A DNA stretch of 64,000 nucleotides from Chelonoidis abingdonii (GCF_003597395.2 NC_133774.1:48270363-48334362); one strand, 5' to 3'; shown: positions 42,301 to 57,300, numbered from the stretch's first letter. A program made the numbers and translations. The notes: a model not told the origin generated them from the sequence alone.

Positions 42301-45300
42301 GAGTTAAATTACAGAAGTTAAAGCAATTTAATCTCTTCTGTATCAGCCGGAGGTTGAAACTGAGTCATGTGTATTTACATATTCAGATGTCACACCCCAT
42401 TGCTGAACTAGAGAAAGAATGAACTAGTTAGTTTCTGTCAGTCCCGTACACACAGAATGCTTCTGGATGGCAGACCTAAAACCCCAAGGTCTTTTACACA
42501 AAAAATGTGGATTTAAAAACCTTTTCAACTGAATTAAAGAGGCATTTTTCCAATTGGATTTAACTTGCAACAATGAAAACATTGGTCTTAATTATAACCG
42601 GATTGCTGTCTCTGTCCTCAAGTCTACGGCAAAGAGGTAAGCTCTCTGGTTCTAGGTCTATTTTAAATTATCTGTATATTTCAGCTGGTACCATGAGCAT
42701 TGTGCTTATCTTTTAGATGCTTCTGTTAGCAGGCTGATACACCGCATACAAAGTCTCAGCTGAGGCAGATTTTGATTGCTCTATTTCAGTTATTTTGAAT
42801 TTCTCCCCACAGTGGCCCTTGATAGTTTTGCTAATTGACAAACAAAATGCAATTGTTTTTGTGTTTACTGAAATGTGATTTCCCTCATAACCCACTTCCC
42901 CTACAGTACTTGTTCCTACAGTGTTGATAGTACTGAATTTATGGGATCACACCTTCTGTGTAGAAAGAGAGCATAATGAATACAGGATTAACACTTCACA
43001 GAAGGTACCACTGTAAGGAAAACTCAGTTGATGGAGGTAAATTTGTATCCTAAATACCTGGGGAAAGCCACCATTCCAAAACACTGGGCCCAGAGTCTCA
43101 CTGGAGTTTGTGAGAAAAACACAATGATTTCAGTGCGAGCAGAACTAGACATTTTCTATGAAGATTAATTGTTTTTGTATTTATTTATTTAAAAAGTGCT
43201 CTGATACACCAGTCTCTTTAAAGGGCAGTCATGCCCAGAGATGTGACTAAAAATAGTATAGTCTTACTCAGATCTGCTTCCTATGCGTATTCTGTCATGG
43301 CTGTAATGCCTGGATCTAATTGTTATTTCCTGTATTTTTTTTTTTAATCCAGAAGAAATTGGTTATGTCATGTTACGTCAAAAAGACTAGGATTCAAAGA
43401 TTCAGATAGGACTGTTCTACATCTTACAGTTTGTTCAGAATTCTGGAGCTAGGATTCTAATTATACAAATAGCAAAAACTTTATTACGGCTACAAGATTC
43501 AAGTGAAAGACATTATATAGGTGTAAAACAGAATTATTGTTTTGCACACTTTTTGTTTTGAACACTTAATACTAGCACTTCTTTACAAAATTCTATGCCA
43601 AGCCTTATCAGGATTGTTGATATTAGGAGAAGAGGCTAAATATGCTCATTAATCTTTGTCTACATAGTAAGAGAATGTTTACTTTAGTGCCGTTTTCAGA
43701 GTTGTCTGCAATTCATTACACTTTTGCAGATAAGTAAATAGCTACCATCATAGCATTTTTCACATACATAATATTTTTTCAAAGCACTTTACAAAATAAG
43801 GATAACCCCACATAGTGGAACTGACGCAGATAGATTTGCCAGCTGTAGAATCAGAAATAAAACACAGATGATCAGCCCCATGCTTAGTACTTAAGACTAT
43901 AGCTGCCCTGCCCCAAAACAATGGAGAGTAGTAGCTATATCAGTGCTTCTTCATGCTAACTGGAGTGAATCTGGTTTGCCTTCTGAGCCAAGAGGTAAAG
44001 AGCCAGAGTGGCTAGCTTTTTATTTATTTTTTTTTAGAAAAAGGGTGGGGACAAGACTCTTGGGTGTTTGAATACCATATCAGGAAGATTTTTATATGTA
44101 AAGATAAAGGGCAAACATTTCTACATATAGTTCTAATTTGAAAAATGGGTATGTAAAAATGGCACCTCTTATTCAACATATTTACCTTTTACACAGTCAT
44201 ATGTGCTTGCTTAAGTGATGAAAGTTTTTACTGCTTATTATTCCTGTTTGAACTGCTGAACCAAAAGTTGAGGCATGTGAGTCAACAATTATATTCTCTT
44301 TGTACATCAGCATGGTTTATCAATTTCAGTAAGTTACACCTGTGAAAATCCACTAAAGATAATGATGTTGCACAGATGTCATAAGCATAATTCTGCCACA
44401 AAAAACTGATTATTCTTAAAACAGAAAGAATACAGCTTGATCAAGGCCAGCTGAGTATTCAGGGCTGAGAGTCCATTTATAAATACAGTTATGAGGGGTT
44501 TCCCATACCACATGTGATACAGGAATCAGAGACAACACAGTACACCACAATGGCATTTTTACAGACTCATTCTTCAGATTAAAGCTGCACTAATTTCTCT
44601 CAGAAAAAAGGTATACATCATGATTCTGTCCAGAGTACATATCTTATGTTTTAGCTATTTTCTTTTTTTAAATCTCAGATTCTAAACATGGTGATAACAG
44701 CTCCACAAGTCAAGATGTGCCTGATATTAAGACCTTTCGTGGAATGCCACAAGGCACTTATGATTATATTCCCCCTTCTGATATAGAAGGCTGGACAAAG
44801 ACTGTTCACAACAAAGAACACAAATGCTCTTCAGGAAAGTCAAATGGCTCAATACTGAAAGTTAACAATACCACAATGGAGTACCTTAGTAGTTCTTTGA
44901 GCACCAAACTAGTACCCGCAACATATATTCTTGTAGTTTTATTAGGTGTGCCATCAAATGCCATCACTCTGTGGATGCTGTTTTTCAGAATCAGATCTGT
45001 TTGTTCTGCCATCTTCTATACAAATTTAGTCTTTTCAGATTTTCTATTCTGTATCATACTGCCATTCAAGATAGCATACCATCTCAATGGAAACAACTGG
45101 ATATTTGGAGAAATAATGTGCCGAATGACGACTGCCATTTTCTATGGCAATATGTATTGCTCCATTCTACTCCTCATGTGCATCAGCATCAGTCGTTACG
45201 TGGCTATTGTTCATCCGTTCACCTACAGAAGTCTGCCAAAGCGTACCTATTCAACACTAGCATGTGGAATTGTGTGGACAATTGTTTTCCTGTACATGCT

Positions 45301-48300
45301 GCCATTCTGCATAATGAAGCAAAGCTACTACTTAGAACAATTAAATATCTTTACCTGCCACGATGTACATAATGCCTGTGAAACTTTATCACCATTCCAA
45401 TTCTACTACTTCATCTCTTTAGCAATCTTTGGATTTGTAATACCACTGACCATTATTATTTTTTGTTACATCTCAATTATCCAAACGCTCAATACTTATG
45501 AGCGGAAGTGGCTTTGGTATGTTAAAATAAGTCTCTTGATCCTTATGATTTTTGCCATCTGCTTCACACCAAGCAACATCATACTTATTGTCCATCACGT
45601 TAATTACTACTACAACAAAACAGATGGCTTATATTTTTTCTATCTTATTGCTTTGTCTCTAAGCAGTTTAAACAGTTGCCTTGATCCATTCCTTTACTAT
45701 CTGATGTCCAAAATCAGAGAACAATCCAATGTTTATCTCACAATGGTAAAAATATCCAGGGAAGAATGAGTTAAATTAAATGTCCAACATTTATTATTGT
45801 GACAGATATATAAATGTCTGATAATTCATCAAAAAACACACTATTTAATTGACTATTGTCTTATAAATTCTAATTGGTCTTTTTTAATGAAAAAAGAAAG
45901 CAGAAGTTCAAAAGTATCTTTCTACATAAAATTTGGAAGCAAGTAAATCTGAAGGACTTCTAAAAATACAGTCTTGAAATTTTATCACAAGTTTTGGTGC
46001 TGTTCTTGAAGCTACTACTCCTGATTCAGGTGAGAATCTGTTTTAATTTAAAAAAAATATTAAGTTTCTAGCCCTCACTTCTATGGAGAAAGGTCCAAAA
46101 ATGTGAATCCTAAAAGCTCCAACAACAGAGGGCAAATAAGACTCAAATGGTATTTTTAAGCCAATATCACTATTTTTGAAAACTTTGGGTTGGCTACCCT
46201 GAAAATACCTAATACCACTAACTTATGATCAATGGATTTCTATTTTGCCCTCTTTTGAAGTGCAGTAAGAAAAGCCATTTACAGGCTGCAGTTGTGAGCT
46301 AATTGGGCTGCAGGCGGTCCACGGGTTGAGAACCACTGCACTGGAGTAATGAAAATCAGGTACAGTGCAATCTAGTACTTGCAAATCAGACACTTGCTTT
46401 TAACCTCCACACCTCATCCTTAAAACTATGACAATTAAATTGGAGATAACGTCTGCTTATATGAACAGGAGCTCTTCTGGGGGGCAGGGATGGTGAGTAT
46501 GGTGGATTTTATTGAACTTTGGTTTAGCCAGTAAAAGGCCAAATAAAATAAAAAGTGGCTGAAGAAACTGAATATAGTCTTCACTGTTTAAAAAGGAGAC
46601 AACTTAAAAATCATATCTAAAAATGTTTACCTGCCACTGTGACAAGTTACACCCCAAATTACTGTAATTTATGAGACTGAATATATCACGTTCTTAAACA
46701 CGTACTTTAAAAAAAAAAGTTTCATTCCTTCCTTTGCAGTAATCAGTTATTTGGGTTGGTTTTTTGAGAGTTTTTCACAGAGCAAAAGCATATTTAAAGT
46801 AGCAGAGAAAGGACCACAAAAAGCAAGAAGAACATAAGGCTTGTCTACACTTACCGTGGATCGATGCTGTGGCAATCGATCCATCGGGGGATTGATTTAG
46901 TAGGCCCAGTGAAGACCTGCTAAATTGACCGCTGATTGCTCTCCCATCAACTCTGGTAGTCCACCAGAACAAGAAGCATAAGGTAAGTTGACAGGAGAGT
47001 TTCTCGCATAGACACTGCAGTAAGCTGACCTAAGCTACGTCAACTCCAGCTATTTTATTCATGTAGCTAGAATTGTGTAACTTAGGTCAACTTTATCCCC
47101 AGTGTAGACCTGCCCACAGAAGGGGAACAGTAGGGCAACTGTAAGTATGTGAAAACTACATTCAGTGCTTTTTTAAGCTTCTGAAAACTCTTTAAAATTT
47201 CTTGTCCTGAACTACGATGAAGTTTGTTTTTAATCAGAGTACCTCCATAATTTATAAGAATTGGGAAAAATGAAGGTTTACTTCAAAAGCCGATACAGCT
47301 TCCATAAAACGTTAAGACCTCCCCTCATTGTAGTTACTGCAGATGACTAGATAGTTTATAGCAGCATATATAAATACTCTGTAAGTACCATGCAGCAAAA
47401 AGCTCCCATAATTTAGCTTAGGAATGTACAGCATGATTGTTAGACAGAATACTTGAGAATATATTTTAAATACTTTGCCAAAAGCTATAGTTAATCTTGT
47501 GTTCAATTACATTCTGAAAGCAGTTATGTTAATTTGTTTACAATTCCTAAAACTCTGATGCTAGCCAAGGCACAGCTTTATGTGGAAGCTGACATTGTAT
47601 CCTGCTAAGATGGTTTACCCTAAGTAGCGTATCAGGAAGACAATCAGCAAGCTTGTGACCGACCAACCAACCAACCACCACAACCACAACCACAACCACA
47701 GGATGGTGTCAAAGTTAAAGGGATCATAAAGACGATCAAAAACCCAAGTTTACTTTTAAGCAAATACAAGGGTTCAGGAAAGAGTAATTTCCAGGAATTT
47801 CTTTTGAAAACTGTCACTGCTTCAACCCTCCCATAGGTGACAAAAGCTGCAGCTTTCCATCTAGCTGTGAAATACTCATCCATCCCTAATCCTAGAAACA
47901 AGAGGCCAGATCTCCCGCTCAGCTCAGATAACCGCTTCAGCACAATTCTGGCATAAATACCATATTCTTAAATATTTGACGTGATCATGACAGGATTAGA
48001 TAAATTAGGAAACATCACATGCACAATGACAAGCATGCACAACTGATTTTATCCTCCCCAGCTCCCATTCACAATACAAGTTTCAGTGGGAGGTGGAATT
48101 ACTTAGTGCTCATAACATTTTAATTGGCACAAGAGAGACAGACACCACAACCACTGCAAATATGGTGGTGGTGAGGGAGGACCAACATACAAAATGTGGT
48201 GGTGATGGTGGAGGAGAGATGAGACAAACATACATTCAGGTTTGGCATTTAATAAACTGACAAGTATCAATGAGCCAGCTGAGGTTCTACCTTGCATTTC

Positions 48301-51300
48301 TGCACTTTGGCATCGTGCAGAACATCTTGATAATGCCTTGCATTTGTTGGGTTCACATCTTGCAATTTGACTGTAGGCAACAGCAGTGTTTCTAGAGTTT
48401 TCCCAGGATTGCCTTGGTCAATAGCTTCATTAATGTAGCTAACTGCAACAATTCCTAAGAAAGAAAAAAGGGAAATTAACATTTAAAGAGGTGATAATAG
48501 TAAAAGCCCAGCCACATATCAAGTTTATTCAAAAAAGGTAGTGTCATAAATGAGTAAGTGTGAACATCAAGTTACGGTAAGCAGCAACAGCAAATTCTAA
48601 AAAGTCTTTCTTCTCAGATATTGGCAGTTCATGCCAAGCCAGCCAGTGAGACCAGATTTTTCCTTCTCTGTCAGCCAATTGTTTAACTGAATCTGATTTA
48701 AGAACAAAACAAAAAAACCCATATCCTTTTCTAAAAAGGAAGAAATTCCCTGTTTTGTTCTACAGTAGGATGATCCATGTACATCTCTTCAAACAAACAA
48801 ACAGACTTAACACCTTAGTGTAAAGGTTTGGGCTTGTTTACGTTGCAGTGCTCAAATAATCATTCTGAAGTGATTTTCATCTCTGACTATTCCAAATAAT
48901 TTAACATATTAGTTTTCCTAATACACATACCTATTCTGACCTCAATTTATGGAGATTATCGTATCTTTTCAAGTCATCAACATCACCACTTTAACATCAC
49001 GGAACTATTTATCTGGAACATGCATCTAAGTCAAAGTTCTCAAACTTGGCTGCCTAAAGGAAAAGTACCTTAATTTTGAAAACTGCTGCACACTTATAGC
49101 TCCCACTGAATTCACTGAACTATGGGGTATGCAGCAGTTCTGAAAAAAGTGGTCTGATTTTTTTTTTTAAGTGTATTTAGATAGCTATCTTTAGACAACT
49201 CAGTTTAGAAATTTTGACTCTAGTTAATAGAAAGCACTAAAACACACTGTCCTGAAGGCTTTTCATAGAACCCCGCTACACCAAGTCTGAGAGTGAGTAT
49301 AAATTCTTGCGGATTGCTTTGCCATCACCTGTGACAGTGTGCATTCCAGTTGGTGGCTGCCTGGGATCTGTTGAGGTTTTTCCATAGTGTGTATATAAAA
49401 CTGAACTGGTGAGGTCATAGTTATGTGACCTCACAAGGCCATAACCTCTTAGGAGACTGGCTATTCCTCAGGTGGATGTAAGCTGGGTTTTTTATGACAA
49501 CCATGGGGGCAACACCAGTCAGGAAAGGGAATTTCTGTGCACTGGGAAGCAGGGCCTGATTTAGATGCAGCAAGTTTCAGAACGCTCTGTTGGTACTATG
49601 TACAGTTTCAAGCAAAGCTGCCCCCTGCCAGTGGGCAGTAGTAGACCAATGCAATCTGAAAACAGCTACGATTCATTATGACTAAAGTTGCTAACATGAG
49701 GCCCAAGTTTGAGACCCTGAGCACCTCAAGTTTTATGGACTTAAAGCAGAGCAACACTGAATGTGCTTAACAGCCGCCCACCGCAATCGATCTGATTATG
49801 TAAAAAGGCAGACCATTTTAGTTATTGACAACTGTTCTGTTTGCTGAATACTACCCTTCTTTCCTGAAGTGTACACCTCACAGCTTGATGTTTTGTCAAA
49901 AAGACCATGCTGAAAAGAGCATTTGTCTAGCAGCAAAGGGGTTACACCAACCAAAACTCAATTCCCTAACATTTTTAAAGCCCAAATGTTTGAAACCCAC
50001 TGAAGAAACATGCACTGTTTTTCAACCTGGAAATGTTTCAAGGCATACACTGCTAGATAATAATTTAGGATAAGAAAAAAATAAGCACAATGAGCTGCTC
50101 TGTATATTAAAAACCCCATTTTACTTTTTAAAGGAGAGCAGGAAAAGAATTGCTTGACACAGTTATGTACTGACTGCCCCCAGTAAGGATTATGTGAGGG
50201 ACAGTCAGTCAACACTGAAAGTGTGTAAAATGCCACCCGCTACCACCTTTCTCCCTCCCATCTGAAAATCTTCTTGTACTTAACTTAATCTCATTTTGGG
50301 ACTACACTGATTAAGTACCAGAATTATTGGCCCAATATGAATGCAGATGGATAGAAGTCTTATTGCCTCTGCTAGAACTATGGCATTTGTGATGTCAGAG
50401 AAGTGATGTAATCAGGGACCCCTTCAGTGAATCAGGAAATACAAAGAGGATTTTAGAGAGGTGAAAAAGGATTCAAAGACAGAAGGAGTAATGCCAATAA
50501 CTACTGCATTGAACGCTCCCTTCTCTCCAGTCAACACTTAGCAGGGGCATTCAGCACAGAAGTTTTTGCTCAGTTTTGTTTAAAATAACTGTTTTAGTCG
50601 TCCTCTCTAGAATTATCATCAAGATGCTATGCTGGGGAACAGGAATTACTAATTTCCAAATCTACTTAGGAAAAAAAGCAAAAATCTTTGTTATAGGACA
50701 TAATACAAATCTCTATTGCCTACTACGAAACAGAAACTTTTTATAGTACCACATTTTATTATGGTGTCTGATACACATCTATTCTCATTTTTAATTGTAG
50801 CTACCACAATTTCATACTGAAAATATTAGGAAAGCAATTAGTAGTTTTTGTTTTTGGCTAACTGCAATTTTACGGCTAAAAATAAAAAGCATCACTATGT
50901 GGCAAGCCAGCACTCCATAAACCTCCAGCAAGTGCTCCACGGACCACAGTAACCTCTGCCTCAGACAAAGTTAAAATTACTTACTATCATTTTCTTCTTG
51001 AACTTGCATATTAACCATGTCAATACAATTCTGGACATCATTCCAGCTTAAATAATCTTGTCCTTGAGATGAAGCCTCTGATTTAATAGACAAGAGTGTG
51101 TCAGCATAACTGTAGGAAGATAAACATAATCATAAAGAGTCATTAAATGTATTGTCCATCATTTACTGTATGCATTTCATTATTTTTTTTCTTACTGGAT
51201 GAATCTAGTGCACATGAAAGTGAAAAACTTGATCGTAAGTGTTTGCAGCCAGGCATCATGTAAGCAGGCAGCACGCAAGCTGCTTTACTTGGCTTTACAC

Positions 51301-54300
51301 ATGCATTTCAGAGACTCAGATTCCAAGGGCAGAGTGGACCACTGTGATCATTGGTCTGATCTGTATACCAGAGGCCACAAAACTTCCCCACAATAATTCC
51401 TAGAGAACAGCTTTTCTAAAAACACCCAATCTTGATGTAAAAATGGTCAGTGATGGAAAATCCATCACAACCCTTGGTAAATTGTTCCAATGGTTAATTA
51501 CCCTGTCAAAATTTTATGCCTTATTTGCATTTTGAATTTGCTCAGCTTCAACTTCCAACCACTGGATTGTGGTATGTCTCTTTCTGCTAGATTGAACAGC
51601 CCATTATTAAATATTCGTTCCCTACGTAGATACTTTTAGACTGTAATCAAGTCTCCCCATAATCTTCTCTTTGTTTAACTAACTAGACTGAGCTCTTTAA
51701 GTCTATCACTACAAAGCATGTTCTCTAATCCTTTAATCATTGTCCAGTCTCTTCTCTGACCCCTCTCCAGGTTCTCTCTGAACCCTCTCCAAATCCTTGA
51801 ATCACGGGCACCAAAACTAGACATGGTATTCCAGCAGTGGTTGAACCAGTGCCATATGCAGAAGTAAAATAACCTCTCAACCCCCTCCTTGACGTCCTCT
51901 TGTTTATACAGCCAAAGATTGCATTAGCTCTTTTTGCCACAGCACCACCCTGCAAGCTCATATTGTGATCTGAAATAATTCCATATCATGTCACCCCAAA
52001 ACACTTTCCTTACAGTAGCTCCACACTACTAATAGACATAAAAACATTTCAAGGAGATGCAGCGTGTCAAGTAAATAATGATTTTAAGAGAAGACGGAAA
52101 CATATTCCAAGAAATTACAGAGCTGTTCTTTGACACTAAAAGTTTATATTAATTCATGACAACAGCCACAATTCCTTTTGTTTGCTTGCTTGTTTTGTTT
52201 GTTTGTTTTTAACAGCAGGAGGTGTAATCTTTTTTTTTTTTTTTTTTTTTAAAATCACATCATAAAGTTAAAGCAGCAGAGAATCCTGTGGCACCTTATA
52301 GACTAACAGACGTTTTGGAGCGTGAGCTTTCGTGGGTGAATACCCACTTCGTATTCACCCACGAAAGCTCACGCTCCAAAACGTCTGTTAGTCTATAAGG
52401 TGCCACAGGATTCTCTGCTGCTTTTACAGATCCAGACTAACACGGCTACCCCTCTGATATCATAAAGTTAAATATCAGAGATGCACAATTTAACGTTTCC
52501 ATAGTCACTCATCCCAAAGCACTTAGTCCAGTGGTGGGCAACCTGCGGATCGTCAGGGTAACCCACTGGCAGGCTCTGAGACAGTTTGTTTACATTGACC
52601 ATTTGCAGGCCCGGCTGCCCGCAGCTCCCAGTGGCTGCAGTTTGCCGTTTCCGGCCAATGGGAGCTATGGCAAGCAGCACGGGCTGCAGGGACGTGCTGG
52701 CTACTGCTTCCCGCAGCTCCCATTGGCTGAGAATGGCAAACCACGGCCACTGGGAGCTGCGGGCAGCCAGGCCTGTGGACGGTCAATGTAAACAAACTGT
52801 CTCATAGCCTGCCAGCGGATTACCCTGACAGGCTACAGGTTGCCCACCATTGACTTAGTCCATCAATGAAATTCTTCCACTTGTTCAGTGTTTTAACAGC
52901 TTGTAGCAATGCTACGCATCTTAGAACTGGAAGTTAAGAACACCTCATCCAACGACGAGTGCAAGGGGTATATAAAGGTTGGTAAAGTGTAATTATCAGA
53001 AGTGGAGTTTGGCAAGAAGTTCAGGGATAACTCATTTAGTTTTGCCAAGGCTGTTCTGAGCACAACTAATGCTTCTCCAGTAACCTGCTCACGTGGGGCC
53101 CTTAATTTCTCATCCCCATTCTGCAGCATCCACTTATGTAATTCTCCTCCCCTGCCCTCAAAACATTAATGTCTTGCTTTTAGCTACAGGGAGAGGAAGC
53201 CCTAATTCTCTCCTACCTGTGCCAAGGAGAAAAAAGATCCTGGGGGCTTGGTGGGCTGTGAAGGAGGACATTCAACACAGACTCCATATCTCCCTCCTTT
53301 GGGTCATCCCTAACAGCCAATACAATACCAAGGAGGGGGAAGCAGTTGAGGGATTCAGGGACACCTTCAAAATTTATGTCTGTAGTGTCATGCAACAGAC
53401 AGACGCTTAGGCTGCTCTGCAACACACCAAGTCCAGGACAAAATTTTTATCTAACCACTGGCAGAAGCCCTGTCCGTGAAGGAGAGAGCAGTGCTCTACT
53501 CGTTGCTAGTAGGATTTATGCACAAATTTTTTTGCTACCCTGAGGTACCCCTTTCAACTCAGGGCCCCTTGCAAGTATACGTTCTGTAGCCTGGAAGAAC
53601 CATATCCCATTCTTGTTAAAAAATGCCATGAAATTACAGATTTTTAGGGCCAAAAGGGACCATTAGGATCCTTTAGTCTGATCTGCAAAACAGAGGCCAC
53701 AGAATTTCATCCAGTAATTGTTTGAGCTATCTTCCATGGTCAGGATCTCTCTTTCATCTCATCTGGAAGCAGCATGTCCAGCTGCAGTGCCCAGGGAATT
53801 CCATCAAGCACAACTGTGGTGAAAAAAGTATTACCTAATGCCTCACCAACACTCCTTACTGTAGCACTGTTAGTGTTCATTAGAGGTCTCCCATACAAGT
53901 ACTGATTCAGCCTGACTGTTCTTTGCACATGAGATATGACAAGATCAGAACACAAGGTGGTATACAGCTGTGACAAAAATCAAACACCAAACAAAAGCTA
54001 CTAATCTTGAATTTACAACTTGAATAGAACATGTATCTACACTACTATGTTTTGCCCAGCTATTCAGCAAATAGGGTTTTTACCACATAGGCTTCTATCA
54101 TTCTTAAGCAAGATAGGTTCGTTAGAATAGTCTTACTTTACATTACACACACAATACTCATTCTCGGGTCCGCTCTCAAAAATTCAGTAAGACACTAGTG
54201 ACTAGCAGCTTCCAACTAAGTCCAGATCTCCATTGCCACAACAGCAACTCCTCTCAGCTCATGTTTAGCTTCCAAGAACATTCCACTCCCCCGACCTCTG

Positions 54301-57300
54301 CATCCTCAAACATTCAATGATGTTTGATGGCCTATGTTTTTGCAGATGGGGCATTACAGCTGAGCATCCTTAATATTCTCTCCTGTTAATATTGTGCAAA
54401 TGTTTAGCTTGTAGTCATCTCACAACACAGGAAAATAGATGATAATTGCCCACTTATCCCTTTGCAGAAGTCTTTGTTGCTCATTTGGACAAGACAAAAT
54501 GAAATTTTACCGTTGAAAGTTTTCGTCTTCCAGATTATTGAAGCCAACGGATGGATTTCTGAGATGATTCTTTATTGCCAGGATGTCTTTGCTTCCCAAG
54601 GCCTGATTTAGTAACACAACAGCTGACAACATTTCCACAGCAACAGACAGTTCATCATGTGCCAAATATCTCTATAGGAACATAGAATACATCAGTCATG
54701 AAGCTAAACAAGTAGGCGTAGCCAGTTTTAATTAAAGTCTAGATGCCAAAAGGAGGGAGGCATGGATTTGATTTAAAAAAAATATTAAAAATAGGAGGAA
54801 AATGTCATAGCTATAGAAATGTCAGCTTACTGTATTGTGAGTAGTAGAACTAAATCACTAGGCTTTCGTTATACAGTCTCCCTTTCCTCAGCCTTTTCTT
54901 TGCTTGTCCCACATAATACAGTCCTTCCAATCAAGCCTAGTCTAACTTTAATCAGAATGTGGACTCCCCCTAGTTCGGCTGATCACTTTCCATAAAACAC
55001 AGTCAGTCAACCTTAAAATGAGAGATAGCATATGCAACAACAAAAGAAATTAAGGTCAGTCACCTTGCTGCAGTAGAAGAGTTAGCATGAGCTAAATCAG
55101 TAAAGAAAATATAATCTGAATAGGCAAGCACTTATATTAAAATCCAGGAATATTCATGCAATACACCTCAAGGCAGAAATTAGAAGAATCTGGTATGATA
55201 AATGGTCCGATAGTTCTAAGGAACAAAACTGCATCAAATGACAATGTATCAGTAATTCCTGATCGTTTATGGCTTGACTGCACACTATTGAACAGCAATT
55301 CATAAGTTTGTCACTCTTACCACAGCATTCTGTTGCTGAAGGTTGAACAGTTCAGTCTGATAGACAGCAGCAGCAAATGGGTGAACGACAGGCAACTGGG
55401 CCTCTGGTTTCATCAGTGCAACCAGTGTTTTATTAGCATCACAGTTACGAATTGCAGTATTGATATGGTCAATTGCTACAAGTTCTGGGGGAAAGTAGGA
55501 AAAAATTCTATCAATTTTTTTATCTGCGCCCTTTTCTTTTTTTTTTTAAAATGTTGTGTAGGCAAACAATATCCCAACATTACATCATATGCTGCCATTG
55601 CTCAAGAAAGCTATAGCTGTATACCTGCAAGAGCTGCACTTTTAAATACACTGAAAATACTTCACATTCTTGAAAAAATGATTTCTGTTAAAAAGGCATG
55701 TGGCAATCAACAGCTTAATATAAGTCAATGATCAATGCATTAGACTTTCTTATCCTGAAAGATGACTTGACTAGTCCAGGGACTGCCATGTCCTCTCTAT
55801 TGAGTTTGACCAATAGGCTGACCCTGGAATGCCAGCCTATGTTACTTTCTTTCTCTGTTTTATTTCTTCTATCTCTGTTGTTGTCCCATTTTTCCCCTTC
55901 TAGTAAGAGTCCAACACAGAAAGGAAGGACAAGTCTACACTTGCAGCACCAATGTGACCAACAAGATAAGCTAAAAGCAATCCCTTAATAGCTTAGCAAA
56001 AAGTTTGCCAAGTTCCATAGTGACTGGAATTTTGCATCAGCTAAACTGTGCTTAAAACAGAAACAGAAGCTGCATCTTATCTTCTGCTATTCTCTCCCCT
56101 TTTATATGCACTTGTCTAATTTTTTTCATAAGGAAGCTTGACTGAATTTCAATAGCCACTGCAAGCACTGCTAACTAGAATGGTATTAAATTACTTTGGG
56201 GAAAGCCAATCTAAAAGACCGTTAAATAAGAAAAACTGTTAGTGACATTTACTGTATTTCTCCTCCTTCAATACAGGTGAAGTATATCCCTGAGTGAGCT
56301 CAGAATTGGCCTCTAAAATAAAAAACCTGTGAGTTAAAACACACACCGAGGACAACACAACAGATGATGCCCAGGAGTGCTAGATCTCATCTTGTACGCC
56401 AAAGAAATTGCAATTATTGTAACTTCCAGCCCCCCTAACTGCACCAGTTATGACTCTGAAGGAGTTGATGGTCACAAACCTGGCTGAGGCTATCCTGAAG
56501 GAAACTTAACATATCCTCCAGGGAAGAGTTAAGCACTCTGACTTCAGTCTTGAATTTAAAATATATATGGCCAAAATCCCAGAGGAAAAAAAATTGTAAA
56601 GTCATTGAGTAGGATAACCAGCTCTGGTTTAAAAAAAAAAAAAAATAGGATGCCTATTCCAAGGAAGGCAAGACAGGGCACTTGGGATGTGCTGCTGGTG
56701 GGAGGGATGGAGTAAGAGAAAAATCACAACCATTCTTCCATCTTCAACCAAGCCATACTGTTCAGACTCATCCACTACTTACTTTGGGTGAGAGGGCTGG
56801 AAAAGAAACTGGCAGGGGAGGCTGTGATGTCGGAGAATAGGGTAGCAACAGTCAATTTCTATTATATGGCTTTTCAAGTGAGTACACACCCCAAATACTG
56901 GAGAGCTTCTCTAGGCTTTTTGGATAGCGACAATGGCAGCTTCCAGAATAGTAGGAGGAGGATTCAGATTTTGCCTGTGCTTTCAACCAGCTTTCAGTTT
57001 GGTTTGTGAGTTCTTCAAGTAGCCAGTCTACAAGTCCTTACAAAAAAAGGCCCACTTGAAGCACAAAAACTAGAGACACCAGGGCAGAGCCAAAAAGGGC
57101 ATTTCACTGACAGACGGTCACCCAGAGATTTGAAAGGTTGAGACTTCCGGGGATTTCTCTCTGCATATTAAGACTCTTTCCAACATGACAGACATTGGAA
57201 CTTTAGGCACAGCTTCAGCATGGACCTTACACACGTACCTAAATATAAACACAGTAATCCTACTGGTTTCAGTGGGACTCCTCTTACACTTAAAATTAGA

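Larger units (their letters stand above)
39419..48290 (-). other. IQGAP2: IQGAP2 intron between exons 8 and 9 (8.9 kb), host of F2RL2
   Basis: It contains F2RL2 on the plus strand, a hAT relic, a Harbinger-like MITE and a microsatellite. The stretch 39419-42572 and the F2RL2 intron 42637-44678 show nothing else recognisable. Confidence 0.9.

Noticed and set aside
47661..47700. Possible CRISPR-like or tandem regulatory array
   Set aside because: It is a simple microsatellite without unique spacers.
52468..52807. Overlapping open frames on both strands
   Set aside because: They arise from the palindromic hAT MITE; the two strands encode near-identical peptides for that reason.
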